NCBI GenBank assembly: GCA_965277615.1
Contig: CBDIDG010000005.1
Coordinates: forward strand, 2,542,001-2,606,000
Direction of reading: 5' to 3'
Length of the DNA: 64,000 nucleotides
Origin: Bog-532 sp965277615
GTDB taxonomy: Bacteria > Actinomycetota > Actinomycetes > Streptosporangiales > Streptosporangiaceae
Shown: positions 8,327-16,989 of the stretch, piece after piece
Numbering within the stretch: the first letter of the stretch is position 1
Layout: every line of letters starts with the position of its first letter
Made by a program: the position numbers and the translations under genes
Notes under the pieces: model-generated
What the model saw: the letters and a program-made list of their open reading frames with translations, nothing else
Database searches by the model: none
Told to the model about the DNA's origin: nothing

Positions 8327-9475
8327 TTGTCCGGGGCGGATGAGGTACGCGCCCAGGCGCTGGAGGTGGCCGGTGGATGGTCACCGCCTGGCGCGCCTAG
8401 TTCGTGGCGCCTGACCGCCGCGCTGTTCGAGGCGATCGCGGCGGATGACGAGCTTCTGGAGCAGCTGGCCGTGCTCCCGCCTGGCCGGCTGCCCGCGCTG
8501 CTGGCCAGCGCGGCCGTTGCCCTCTTGGTGCGGCGTGACCGGCCGGTCCCGCTGGCCAGCTACTTCCCCGAACCTGGCGGGTCCCAGCCGCGGTTCGACG
8601 AGGGGTTCTTCCCGGCGTTCCGGGCGTTTTGTGCTGCGCGCCTGGAGGACATCATCGAGGTCTGCCGCCGCCGCCGGTACCAGATGAACGAGGTGGCCAG
8701 GTGCACCCAGATCGTCCTGGGCATCGCGGCGGCCAGCGGCGGATCCGCCGACCCGGTGGCCCTGGTGGATCTGGGTACCGGGGCCGGGCTGGGGCTGCAG
8801 CTGGACCGTTACCGGTACCGGGTGGGGGCCGACACGTACGGGCCGGCAGCGGCCGAGTTGAGTCTTGCCTGTGACGTGCGCGGCCCGATCATCCCGCCGA
8901 CCGCCGAGTTGCCGCGCATCGCCACGAGGGTGGGGGTGGATCTTGATCCAGTGGGCCTGGAAGACCCGGCGGCCCGGGCGTGGCTGCAGGCCTGCGCGCC
9001 ACCTGAGGCATCGGCCCTGTCCCGGCTGGCGGCGGCCGTCAGCATCGCGCGGCGGCATCCGGAACCGGTAATCGCGGGTGACGTCATTGACGCGCTCCCC
9101 GGCGTGCTGGGCAGAATCCCCCGGCAACAGCGCATCATCGTAGTTGACGCCTATATGGCTGTGTTCCTCCCGGAGGATCGGCGGGCTCGGCTGGCAGGCA
9201 TTCTCGCCCAGGCCGGCCGGGGCCGTCCGGTGACATGGCTGTCCCTTGATCCACTGGTCCCGCTAGGACCCTCGGGCCGTGACAGCGTCCAGGGGCTGCC
9301 CCTTCCCCCGGGCCTGATCCTTGACTACCAGCACGGCGTCTTCGCCGTGCTAGGAGCCCGCATCTTCGATGGAGCTGGCGACCGCGGGTATCTCCTGGCC
9401 CGCGCTCACCCGTCCGGCGGGTGGATCCAATGGCTCAGCGGCGAACCTGCGCCGGGGGGCGAGGGCGGCCCGTGA
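8327..9475 (+). CDS. DUF2332 family protein
   Basis: A 382-residue cytosolic protein. It carries the DUF2332 hallmarks: RFDEGFFPAFRAFCA.R, NEVARC near residue 125, and VDLGTGAGLGLQLDRYRYR around 145-165. The last resembles a SAM- or nucleotide-binding glycine loop, but no methyltransferase activity is established for the family. The C-terminus reads YLLARAHPSGGWIQWL, typical of the family. The start is TTG 8327; other upstream starts fall in a different frame. It lies 95 bp after the MMPL gene and could be co-transcribed. Role unknown. Confidence 0.75.
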   Translation: MSGADEVRAQALEVAGGWSPPGAPSSWRLTAALFEAIAADDELLEQLAVLPPGRLPALLASAAVALLVRRDRPVPLASYFPEPGGSQPRFDEGFFPAFRAFCAARLEDIIEVCRRRRYQMNEVARCTQIVLGIAAASGGSADPVALVDLGTGAGLGLQLDRYRYRVGADTYGPAAAELSLACDVRGPIIPPTAELPRIATRVGVDLDPVGLEDPAARAWLQACAPPEASALSRLAAAVSIARRHPEPVIAGDVIDALPGVLGRIPRQQRIIVVDAYMAVFLPEDRRARLAGILAQAGRGRPVTWLSLDPLVPLGPSGRDSVQGLPLPPGLILDYQHGVFAVLGARIFDGAGDRGYLLARAHPSGGWIQWLSGEPAPGGEGGP

Positions 9476-9549
9476 AACCGGGGTCGCCGCAGGCCGTGAA
9501 CGTGCGGGCTGGCGAGGCCGCCCCGTGGCCGCCTGAGGGAACCGGCTTC

Positions 9550-10323
9550 TCACTCACCCCGCACGTGCCCGACGGCGGCTGTGAAGGCTATGGTCTGCGT
9601 CCACCACGCCGGATCGGCGCACCGGGCCAGGAACGTGTCGATCAACCGGTCGTCCAGCTTGCCGGAGGCCACCAGCCGAGCGCGCAACTCGGCGACCGTC
9701 TGCCGCCAGTACACGGCCCACCCAGAGCCACCGTTATAGTGCGCCGTCTCTGCCGTAGCCTCGACGTCCTGCAATCCTAGTCCGGACAGCATCGCCGGCA
9801 GCCGGCGCCCTATGAAGTAGTCGATGCCCTGCTCGCGCGACCAGGCCAGCCAGCCCTCCCAGAACGCCCGGACCTCAGGCGGCTCGGCCACACTGACCGG
9901 CAGGAAATCCGGTTCGATCAGCAGGACCGCCCCGCCCGGCCGCGCACTAGCCACCAGATTCACCACAGCAGCCTCAGCATCGCCGACATGATGCAGCACG
10001 GCGCGGGCCGTCACCAGGTCGAAGTCTCCCGGCTCGACCCGCCCCGCCAGGATGTCTTCCTGACGAAGCTCGAGCCCGGGTACGTCCGCGTCGACCAAGG
10101 ACAGGTCCAGATCCACCGCCAGCGCCCGCCCGGCGGGCGCCACCCGCCCGGCCAGCCAGGCCGACACAGACCCGTTACCGCAACCAACTTCGAGCGCACG
10201 CGCCCCAGGCCCGACACCCAGCCGCTCAATGTGACCGCGGTGCATCGGATCGAGCAACCGCGACATCAATGCGAGCCGCTCACGCTCGCCTTCTTGATGA
10301 TGATCAAGGACGTATTCCGGCAT
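9550..10323 (-). CDS. SAM-dependent class I methyltransferase
   Basis: A 257-residue cytosolic enzyme. The ATG at 10323 gives MPEYVLDHHQEGERERL, a common start for this group; the frame extends upstream but without family similarity. Motifs: ALEVGCGNGSVSAWLA (motif I, SAM), ALAVDLDLSLVD (acidic end of strand 2), VTARAVLHHVGDAEA (motif II/post I), then GGAVLLIEPDF (motif III). The C-terminal half (YFIGRRLPAMLSGLG, YWRQTVAELRARL) resembles small-molecule O/N-methyltransferases. Substrate cannot be inferred. It converges on the DUF2332 gene. Confidence 0.8.
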   Translation of the reverse strand: MPEYVLDHHQEGERERLALMSRLLDPMHRGHIERLGVGPGARALEVGCGNGSVSAWLAGRVAPAGRALAVDLDLSLVDADVPGLELRQEDILAGRVEPGDFDLVTARAVLHHVGDAEAAVVNLVASARPGGAVLLIEPDFLPVSVAEPPEVRAFWEGWLAWSREQGIDYFIGRRLPAMLSGLGLQDVEATAETAHYNGGSGWAVYWRQTVAELRARLVASGKLDDRLIDTFLARCADPAWWTQTIAFTAAVGHVRGE

Positions 10324-10630
10324 GCCCCACCAGCCTGGCTCTCGCCCGCGACCTGCCGCGGGCAGACACCGAAACCACTCGCCACAACGGCTTACGCCCG
10401 GCATTAATAGCAGCTGCCCGGAGCGTGGCCGCGGATCACCGATTATGTACCCGATCAGGCAGCGGAGTCGGCCGCCGCCTGGGCGAGCATATCGGCTCGG
10501 GGTGCATAGGGATACTGGCGGTCGGTGTCCGGGCGGCACGGACCAGCTCGCTCGTTAGCCGGCCGTTGACCCTCCGTGCCTCGGCGATAACGGACTGCTA
10601 ACACACCCCGGAGACCGCTAGCATGCGCTC
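10324..10630. other. Divergent intergenic region, no gene seen
   Basis: 307 bp between the methyltransferase start and the response regulator. Possible promoters face both ways (for example TTATGTACC near 10442). No repeat of the TCACCC family and no convincing small gene was found. Confidence 0.3.
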
Positions 10631-11293
10631 ATGGCCAGGGTCGGTGTGTGCGAAGACGATCCCGCGATCCGCCGGATCCTCGTGGACGGCTTGCGCCTGC
10701 ATGAGCACGAACCCGTCGTGGCGCATACCGGCGCGGCGGCCGTGCGGCTGTTCGCCCGCGACGAGCGGATAGATGTTCTCGTAGTGGATATCGGCCTGCC
10801 CGATTCCGACGGCCGGGATGTCTGCGTGGCGCTGCGCAGCGCCGGCCAGACGGCGCCGGCTCTCTTCCTGACCGCGCTGGGCCAGATGCACGAGAAGCTG
10901 GCCGCGTTCGCGGCAGGGGCGGACGACTACCTCACCAAGCCGTTCGCGGTCGCGGAACTGATGGTCCGGGTGGAAGCACTGGCCCGCCGTCTCCCGCTCA
11001 CGCGCCCCGCGTCAGGTGAACTCGTCCTTGACCCGGCCCGGCACTCCGTGGTGTACGCCGACGCGGGGGTGCGGCTGACTCCCACGGAGTTCCGCATGCT
11101 GGCGGCGGTAACGTCCCGCCCCGGGGAGGTGGTGCGCCGCCGCGTGGTGATCGCCGCGGCCTGGCCCGATGGTGCTCAGGTTCATGACAACACGGTGGAC
11201 TCCTACGTGACCCGTATCCGGCGCAAGCTGGAGCGCGTGGGCTCGCCCGTCCAGTTGCGGACGGTCAGGGGCGTGGGATTCGAACTGCGGTGA
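10631..11293 (+). CDS. OmpR/PhoB-family response regulator
   Basis: A 220-residue cytosolic DNA-binding regulator. Receiver domain (1-115): acidic pair D9/D10, phospho-acceptor D53 (VVDIGLPDSDG), T81 and K103 (LTKPF). Winged-helix domain (about 125-220): LTPTEFRMLAAVTSRPGEVV, NTVDSYVTRIRRKLE, LRTVRGVGFEL. It overlaps the downstream kinase start by GTGA, so the two are translationally coupled. The DUF347 membrane gene beginning 40 bp after the kinase is a plausible target. The stimulus is unknown. Confidence 0.93.
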   Translation: MARVGVCEDDPAIRRILVDGLRLHEHEPVVAHTGAAAVRLFARDERIDVLVVDIGLPDSDGRDVCVALRSAGQTAPALFLTALGQMHEKLAAFAAGADDYLTKPFAVAELMVRVEALARRLPLTRPASGELVLDPARHSVVYADAGVRLTPTEFRMLAAVTSRPGEVVRRRVVIAAAWPDGAQVHDNTVDSYVTRIRRKLERVGSPVQLRTVRGVGFELR

Positions 11294-12285
11294 GGAGTTT
11301 CCGGTTCCAGATCGTGGCGTCCACCGTGCTGCTGGTCTCGGTGGTTATGGCCGCCGTGGTGCTGGGTGGGCAGCTGGTCCTAGAGCTGGGCGAGAGCCAT
11401 CCCGAGGCACGGTCGCCGTGGAACATCCTGCTGGGTACGGGGCTTGTCGGCGCTTGCGGCGTGGTGGTTTCCGGGTGGGTGGCGTGGCGTGTCTCGCATC
11501 GGGCGCTCAAGCCGGTACGCGACATGGCCGAGCGGGCTGAGGACTGGTCGGCGCAGAATCTCGCGCGCCGCTTCGACCTCGGGCCGCCCGTCAACGAGCT
11601 CAGCCAGCTCGGCCAGACCCTCGATCACCTGCTCGACCGGGTCGCGCATGCGATCCGCGCCGAGCAGCGGTTCAGTGCTGAGCTTGCGCACGAGATCCGC
11701 ACGCCGCTGGCCGCGATCCGCGGGTCCGCCGAGCTCGCGCTGCTCAGGAAGCCGGCCGACCCTGAGCTCCGTACCGACCTTGCTGAGATCGCGGACGGAA
11801 CCCGGCGCCTGGCCGAGGTGGTCACCGCGCTGCTGGAACTAGCGCAAAAGCCGGGGGAGGCACTCAAGGCGGCAGCTAGTCCCGATGCGGTGATCGCCCG
11901 GGTGTCCGGGCTCGTTCCCGCTCAGATCGAGCTTGAGCTGACGGGCTCGGCCCTGCCGATCGCGGGCCCTCTCGCCCTGGTGACCCGCGCCCTGGCGCCG
12001 CTCGTGGAGAACGCGGGCCAGCATGCGCAGAAGCGGGTCACGCTGGACCTTCGCGCTCGCGATCTGATCGAGATCGCGGTCGGCGATGACGGGCCTGGCG
12101 TGCCACCCGAACTGCGCGAGTCGATCTTCGAGCCAGGGGCCAGCACGCAAGGGTCGAGTGGCCTCGGACTGGGCATCGCGCGCCGGGTCGCCCGGTCCCT
12201 GGGCGGTGACGTCGTTCTCCGCGGTGACGAGTTCGTGCTGCGCCTTCCCCATGCCTGGGCATCCGGCGAGGGCCGCAACGGCTAG
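11290..12285 (+). CDS. Sensor histidine kinase (HAMP, HisKA, HATPase)
   Basis: A 331-residue inner-membrane kinase paired with the preceding regulator. TM1 lies near residues 8-32 and TM2 near 44-66, with a very short periplasmic loop of about 12 residues, so it probably senses within the membrane or cytosol. HAMP follows (RALKPVRDMAERA). H-box AELAHEIRTPLAAIRG has H134. N-box is LAPLVENAGQHAQ, G1 is VGDDGPGVPPEL, and G2 is SGLGLGIARRVARSLGGDV. All catalytic elements are present. Start GTG 11290 overlaps the regulator stop. Confidence 0.92.
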   Translation: MRSFRFQIVASTVLLVSVVMAAVVLGGQLVLELGESHPEARSPWNILLGTGLVGACGVVVSGWVAWRVSHRALKPVRDMAERAEDWSAQNLARRFDLGPPVNELSQLGQTLDHLLDRVAHAIRAEQRFSAELAHEIRTPLAAIRGSAELALLRKPADPELRTDLAEIADGTRRLAEVVTALLELAQKPGEALKAAASPDAVIARVSGLVPAQIELELTGSALPIAGPLALVTRALAPLVENAGQHAQKRVTLDLRARDLIEIAVGDDGPGVPPELRESIFEPGASTQGSSGLGLGIARRVARSLGGDVVLRGDEFVLRLPHAWASGEGRNG

Positions 12286-12297
12286 TCAGGAAATCGC

Positions 12298-12311
12298 AAG
12301 GTACGCACCTT
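12298..12311. promoter_or_regulatory. Short inverted repeat before the DUF347 gene
   Basis: AAGGT-ACGC-ACCTT lies between the kinase stop and the ATG at 12325. It could be an operator for the DUF347 gene or a weak stem at the end of the two-component message. Confidence 0.25.
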
Positions 12312-12324
12312 CATCCTGAGGGGC

Positions 12325-13233
12325 ATGAGCACTCAAACGATTCCGCCGTTGCCGAACACACGGCAGCTCCTGAATAAGGTGCCCGAGGTTACGATCTACT
12401 TCTGGATCATCAAGTGCCTGTGCACGACCATCGGCGAGACCATGTCGGACAATCTGATGGGAAGGTTCGCCGCCGGGGGCGACAACGCCACCCCCGCCCA
12501 GCTGCAGGTCGCCCTGTACAAGGTCGCCGCGATTACGGTCATCGTGCTGATCGTGCTGCTCGCCGTCCAGTTCCGGCTCAGGCGGTACGTTCCGGTCGTC
12601 TACTGGGCCAGCATCGTGGTTATCAGCGTCCTCGGCACCCAGATCACCGACATGTTCGAAGGCCAGGGCGACGTGCCCAACCACATGTGGGCGATCACCG
12701 TCGTGTCGGTCACGCTGCTCGGCGCGGTATTCCTCGCCTGGTGGCTGGTCGAGCGCACCCTCTCCATGCACTCCATCCGCACCACCCGGCGGGAAATGTT
12801 CTACTGGCTGGCCATCCTGACCACCTTCGCGACCGGCACTGCGGTGGGCGACCTGATCGCGGAAAAGTTCAGCCTCGGCTACTTCACCACGCTGGGGCTC
12901 TTCGCCGTCATCATCGCGATCATCGCCGTGCTGTGGAAGACAACCCCCATCAACGGCGTCCTCGCGTTCTGGTTCGCCTACATCATGACCAGGCCGCTCG
13001 GCGCCTCGACCGGGGATTGGCTCTCCCAGCAAGGCAACCAGGGACTCAACCTGGGCACCACGACCACGAGCTACCTGTTCCTGGGAACGATCGTCGCGCT
13101 CGTCATCTACCTGCAAGTGAGGAAGCCGGACGTCACGCCAGTGCAGCCGGTGAACGGGGGCGCGGTGCATCATCCGAAGCTGCCGCATCCCCACCATGAG
13201 GCCAGCGGCGACTTGGCGCCGTCGGAATTCTGA
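12325..13233 (+). CDS. DUF347/COG4705-type membrane protein
   Basis: A 302-residue integral membrane protein with about eight hydrophobic segments. It contains the family signature NKVPEVTIYFWIIKCLCTTIGETMSDNL near the N-terminus, with internal repeats such as TGTAVGDLIAEKFSLGYF and STGDWLS. These Gly-Glu-(T/S)-x-x-D repeats define DUF347. The C-terminal 30 residues are His/Pro-rich and cytosolic (HHPKLPHPHHE), a possible metal-binding tail. It follows the two-component genes by 39 bp, so it is probably their target or partner. No transport activity is proven for the family. Confidence 0.8.
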   Translation: MSTQTIPPLPNTRQLLNKVPEVTIYFWIIKCLCTTIGETMSDNLMGRFAAGGDNATPAQLQVALYKVAAITVIVLIVLLAVQFRLRRYVPVVYWASIVVISVLGTQITDMFEGQGDVPNHMWAITVVSVTLLGAVFLAWWLVERTLSMHSIRTTRREMFYWLAILTTFATGTAVGDLIAEKFSLGYFTTLGLFAVIIAIIAVLWKTTPINGVLAFWFAYIMTRPLGASTGDWLSQQGNQGLNLGTTTTSYLFLGTIVALVIYLQVRKPDVTPVQPVNGGAVHHPKLPHPHHEASGDLAPSEF

Positions 13234-13244
13234 GCATCCTGCAT

Positions 13245-13454
13245 CGTGAGTTGTGCTCGCTGGCGGCCAGCGGATCTGCTCCCTGATGGCCGCCAGCTTC
13301 GTCGCGCCGATCGCCGGATAGATCCACTTCTCGGCCTGCCCCCCTTCGGCACCTGCCAGGACCAATCCGGCAGCCATTCCCTCAGCAGGGTTCTCAGCCG
13401 GTGGTAGAAAGGGCCATCATCGATAACCTCGCCGCCTTCAAGAAGATCCCCCAC
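13245..13454 (-). pseudogene. Unrecognised decayed coding remnant
   Basis: On the minus strand, GDLLEGGEVIDDGPFYHRL and LLREWLPD continue in a second frame as AEKWIYPAIGATKLAAIREQIRW. The protein-like composition in both frames suggests one gene broken by a frameshift. I do not recognise the family. It fills most of the 280-bp gap between the DUF347 gene and the isomerase operon. Confidence 0.3.
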
Positions 13455-13513
13455 AGCCCTCCTACGCGGCCCCGGCGGGATCGGGCCTGGAACGGGCCGG
13501 AACGGAAACGCTT

Positions 13514-14332
13514 GTGCAGCTCGGTTACCACACCATCACCTGGGGCGGCGTGACTGGTGATGCTAGCGGGGTCACCAGCGTGAAGGACCTCGTGTACCGC
13601 GTTCCCGGCGACATGGGCGCAGCCCTGCGGGACATCGCGGCCGCTGGGTACGCCGGCGTGGAGATGTTCGACGGCAACGTCCTAGACTTCGCGGAGCGTC
13701 CGGGTGATCTCCGCTCGTTGCTCGAGAAGACCGGGCTGTCCCTGGTCAGCGTCTACACCGGAGCGACCTTCATCTACCCCGACATCCTGCCTGATGAGCT
13801 GGACCGGGTGCGGCGGGCAGCCGCGGCGGCCCGCCAGTTCGGCGCCGGGCAGCTTGTCGTTGGCGGTGGTGCGCGGCGCGCGGTGGGTAACCCGGCCAGC
13901 GACTGGCAGCGGCTGGCCGAGGCGCTGGATACCGTGGCCGGGATTGCCGAGGAACACGGGCTGGCCGCCTGCTACCACCCGCACCTGGGCACCATCGGGC
14001 AGAACCCCGAGGAGATAGACAGGGTGTTCACCGGGTCACGAATCGGGTTCTGCCCGGATACTGCGCACCTAGCGGCCGGGGGCGGTGATCCGGCGACGCT
14101 GATCCGCCGGTACCGGGACCGGGTCCGGCACGTTCATCTAAAGGATCTGGGCCCCGCGACCGGTACGTTCCTGCCGTTGGGCGAGGGGAAGATCGACTTC
14201 ACCGGCGTGCTGGCCGCGCTGCGCGAGATCGGCTACGACGGCTGGCTGATCGTCGAGCTGGACTCCTACGCAGGCGATCCCGCGCAGGCCGCGCGGATCA
14301 GCAAGAAGTTCCTGAACGAGGCGCTTGCGTGA
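13514..14332 (+). CDS. Sugar phosphate isomerase/epimerase (IolE-like TIM barrel)
   Basis: A 272-residue cytosolic AP-endonuclease-2-fold enzyme. Visible conserved parts: QLGYHTITWGG at the N-terminus, CYHPHLGTIGQNPEEIDR (metal-binding His), GFCPDTAHLAAGGGDP (Asp/His metal ligands), VRHVHLKDLGP (His) and WLIVELDSYAGDP (Glu). This set gives the divalent metal site of inosose dehydratase/xylose-isomerase-like proteins. It overlaps the next barrel gene by GTGA and sits in an operon with an SDR, so the three probably degrade an inositol- or sugar-like compound. Substrate unknown; the GTG start lacks a strong ribosome site. Confidence 0.78.
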   Translation: MQLGYHTITWGGVTGDASGVTSVKDLVYRVPGDMGAALRDIAAAGYAGVEMFDGNVLDFAERPGDLRSLLEKTGLSLVSVYTGATFIYPDILPDELDRVRRAAAAARQFGAGQLVVGGGARRAVGNPASDWQRLAEALDTVAGIAEEHGLAACYHPHLGTIGQNPEEIDRVFTGSRIGFCPDTAHLAAGGGDPATLIRRYRDRVRHVHLKDLGPATGTFLPLGEGKIDFTGVLAALREIGYDGWLIVELDSYAGDPAQAARISKKFLNEALA

Positions 14333-15190
14333 GCGATCGGATCCGCTATACCGCTGAAATCCTGCCTTACCACGACTACCCGTTGGAGATTGCGCTCCGC
14401 GAGCTGGCCAGTCTCGGCTTCGCCGAGGTGAATCTGTGGTCGGCGGCGCCGCCGCTGGCCGCGCACGTCAACCCGGGCGACGACGTGGCCGGGATCAAGG
14501 CGGCCTTGGCTCGGTACGGCCTCCGCGCCTGCGGGCTGACCACCTACGGGAAGAGCAGGGATGCGATCCTGGCCCGGCTGCGGCTGGCGCACGACCTGGA
14601 GATCGGCACTGTGATCTTCGACTGCGAGGCCCGCTACGCGGACTTCGTGGCCACCTTCCTGCCGCCGCTGCTCGGTGAGGCGGAGCGGCTGGGGGTCAGC
14701 ATCGCGGTCGAGAACCATCTCACCGTGCCGTTCAGTGCCAGCTTCGAGACCGGTGCCGGTGAGCAGCAGCGCTGGGACGAGGGGTGGACACGCTCGCCCA
14801 GATCAAGCGGCTGGTCACCGAGCTGGACCATCCGAACCTTGGGATCTGCCTCGCCCCGCCGCATCTGTGGGTGATGGGGGAGTCCATCACCGACGCGATC
14901 ACGTTCCTGGCTGAGCGCAAGAAGCTGTTCTACTACTACGTCTGGGACATCGACCGCGGCTACCGGCGCGGGACAGACGGGCTCAACTTCGGCCCCGGGG
15001 AACGCCAGCTTCCCCGCCCCGACGGGGTGCTGGACCATGCGGTTCCGTTCGCCGCGCTTGACCGGTCGGGTACATGGGTCCGGCCAGCCTGAAGTGTCAC
15101 GGCACCGGGGGGTGGTCGGCGGAGAAGGTCACCGCCGAACTGCGCCGTGCCGACGCCTACGTCCGGTCGTGCCTCGGCCGGATCCGCTGA
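14329..15190 (+). pseudogene. Second sugar isomerase-like TIM barrel gene, two frameshifts
   Basis: Begins GTG 14329 (SDRIRYTAEILPYHDYPLEIAL) and runs well to AGEQQRWDEG near 14782. There one base appears missing in a G run. The next frame continues VDTLAQIKRLVTELDHPNLGICLAPPHLW and FYYYVWDIDRGYRRG. Near 15070 the frame changes again to YMGPASLKCHGTGGWSAEKV and ends at 15190. All three pieces align to one about 285-residue protein, with conserved metal-site sequence in each. Decay is recent, or the two indels are sequencing errors; if intact it would act with the preceding isomerase. Confidence 0.7.
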
Positions 15191-15210
15191 CTTCGAGGAG
15201 GTATTTGATC

Positions 15211-16023
15211 ATGGGACGACTGACGGGCAAGGTTGCCGTCGTCACCGGCGCGGCCCGAGGCCAGGGCCGCTCGCACGCCGTCACCCTGGCCGCCGAGGGT
15301 GCGGACGTCGTCGCGTGCGACGTGCCAGGCGATATCAAGACGGTTGAGTATGCGATGGGTAGTGCCAGGGAACTGGCCGAGACCGTTGGGCTAGTGGAGG
15401 CCCTGGACCGGCGCTGCGTGCCGGTCGAGGGCGACCTGCGCGAAACGGCGGTCGCCCGGACCGTGGCCGACCGGGCCATGGCCGCGTTCGGCCGGATCGA
15501 CATCCTGGTTTGCAACGCCGGCGTGATGTCCGCCGCGGATAGTACCTGGGAGCTCACCGACGACCAGTGGGACGACATGATCGACGTAAACCTGACCTCG
15601 GTGTGGAAGGTGTGCCGGGCAGTCGTCCCGCATATGATCGCCGGCGGCCGGGGCGGCGCGATCACCATCACCGGTTCCGTGGGCGGCCTGCGTTCGGTGG
15701 CTGGCTGCACGCACTACGACGCGGCCAAGTACGGCTGCATCGCGCTGATGCGCACCCTGGCCTGGGAGCTAGCGCCCAAGAACATCCGGGTCAATGTGAT
15801 CCACCCGACCGGCGTGAACACCGAGATGTCGAACAATGAATGGTTCGGCCGATGGCTCAACGAGCATGAGGACCTGGCCGAGCCGATGCGCGGCAACCGC
15901 ATGCCGGTGGACGTGATCCAGCCCGAGGACGTCTCCAAGCTGATCGCCTTCCTGGTCTCCGACGATGCCCGCTACATCACCGGGGTGGAGCACCGGGTCG
16001 ACGCCGGCTTCATGATCAAGTAA
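15211..16023 (+). CDS. SDR oxidoreductase, mycofactocin-coupled type
   Basis: A 270-residue NAD-binding dehydrogenase. The ATG at 15211 has GAGGAGG nine bases upstream. Motifs: TGAARGQGRSHA (TGxxxGxG), DILVCNAGVMSA (NAG), ITITGSVGGLRS (catalytic Ser) and YDAAKYG (YxxxK). The GQGRSHA and long VEALDRRC insertion are typical of the mycofactocin-dependent SDR group with non-exchangeable NAD. No mycofactocin biosynthesis gene is in the window, so that link is by family only. It follows the two isomerase genes and probably oxidises their substrate or product. Confidence 0.83.
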   Translation: MGRLTGKVAVVTGAARGQGRSHAVTLAAEGADVVACDVPGDIKTVEYAMGSARELAETVGLVEALDRRCVPVEGDLRETAVARTVADRAMAAFGRIDILVCNAGVMSAADSTWELTDDQWDDMIDVNLTSVWKVCRAVVPHMIAGGRGGAITITGSVGGLRSVAGCTHYDAAKYGCIALMRTLAWELAPKNIRVNVIHPTGVNTEMSNNEWFGRWLNEHEDLAEPMRGNRMPVDVIQPEDVSKLIAFLVSDDARYITGVEHRVDAGFMIK

Positions 16024-16102
16024 GAGGACCGATCCGGATTAGGTTGTCGCATGACTCGTGCTTTGGTTGGTCAAGGTGATGGTCCGCCCCGTAAGGGCGC
16101 TG

Positions 16103-16972
16103 TCAGTGGTCGGGATCGGCGAAGGTGGGCTCGCGATCTTCGTTGAACGCGCCGATGCCTTCGACACGGTCGGGATGAACGGCGGAGCGCCAGTGTGCCT
16201 CCATCATGATCGCGATGGCTTGCTCGATCGGCTCGCCCTGGCCCATCCGGACCGCCTGCTTGACGGCCTGTACCGCGGTGGGTGAGTTGCTCGCGATCTT
16301 CGCCGCGATCCGGTGGGCGGCGTCGAGGAGCTCATCTTGAGCGTAAAGCTCGTTGACCATGCCGAGCCGGTGCGCCTCTTGCGCGCTGATGGGATCGCCG
16401 GTCATCAGCATCTGCATAGCTTTGCCTGGGGGAAGCAGGCGCGGGAGCAGGGCCGGCGAGCCGCCCCCGGCCGCCAGACCGAGCATGGCCTCGGGCTGGC
16501 CGATGGTGGCGTTGTCGGACGCGATGATGAAGTCGGTGCTCTGGGCAAGCTCGCAACCGCCCCCATAGGCGATCCCGTTGACCGCGGTGAAGATCGGTTT
16601 CCGCAGCTGGCGCACGGTGTAGAGGGTCCGGTCGAAGTCCTGGCGCTGCCGCAGCCAGTCCTCCTTGGTCATGTCCTTGCGCTGGCGGAGGTCGCTGCCG
16701 ACTGAGAATGCCCGCTGGCCGGCTCCGGTGAGGATGACGGCGCGGACCGACAGGCGAACCGCGATCGTCTCCAGGATCTCGGTCAGGCGCGCCCCCATCG
16801 CCGTGGTTATCGCGTTGTCTGCGTGTGGCCGGTTCAGCGTGATGACCGCCACCCTCTCGTCCTGCGTGTACTCCAGCAGCACAGGCAGGTCGGGTTCCTC
16901 GGCATCCGACGACGGCGGCGGGCCGAAGTCGAGTGCGCTCCAGCGGTCGGTGCGTGCTGGGCTCGCTGTCAC
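16103..16972 (-). CDS. Enoyl-CoA hydratase/isomerase (crotonase) family protein
   Basis: A 289-residue crotonase-fold enzyme, expected to act on acyl-CoA thioesters in the cytosol. Start GTG 16972 has AAGAAGGAG six bases upstream. Seen: VAVITLNRPHADNAI, FSVGSDLRQRKDM (oxyanion/CoA region), GIAYGGGCELAQSTD (first Glu) and IGQPEAMLGLAAGGG (second Glu), so hydratase chemistry is possible. The N-terminal 30 residues are an extra leader. It is the last gene of a five-gene minus-strand operon, 17 bp after the DyP peroxidase gene. Its role with a peroxidase is unclear. Confidence 0.8.
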   Translation of the reverse strand: MTASPARTDRWSALDFGPPPSSDAEEPDLPVLLEYTQDERVAVITLNRPHADNAITTAMGARLTEILETIAVRLSVRAVILTGAGQRAFSVGSDLRQRKDMTKEDWLRQRQDFDRTLYTVRQLRKPIFTAVNGIAYGGGCELAQSTDFIIASDNATIGQPEAMLGLAAGGGSPALLPRLLPPGKAMQMLMTGDPISAQEAHRLGMVNELYAQDELLDAAHRIAAKIASNSPTAVQAVKQAVRMGQGEPIEQAIAIMMEAHWRSAVHPDRVEGIGAFNEDREPTFADPDH

Positions 16973-16989
16973 GTTCTCCTTCTTCCTGT

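Noticed and set aside
6345..8384. 679-codon open frame antisense to the MMPL gene
   Set aside because: Composition is Arg/His/Gly/Asp-rich and low-complexity, as in shadow frames of high-GC genes; no domain is recognisable, while the plus strand shows full MMPL motifs.
12325..12340. ATCCTGAGGGGCAT near the DUF347 start as another TCACCC-type site
   Set aside because: Neither arm matches (no TCACCC or GGGTGA), so it was left out of the operator family.
15037..15210. Longer start for the mycofactocin-type SDR at 15037
   Set aside because: That stretch is the 3' end of the broken isomerase; GAGGAGG lies nine bases before ATG 15211, which gives the family N-terminus.
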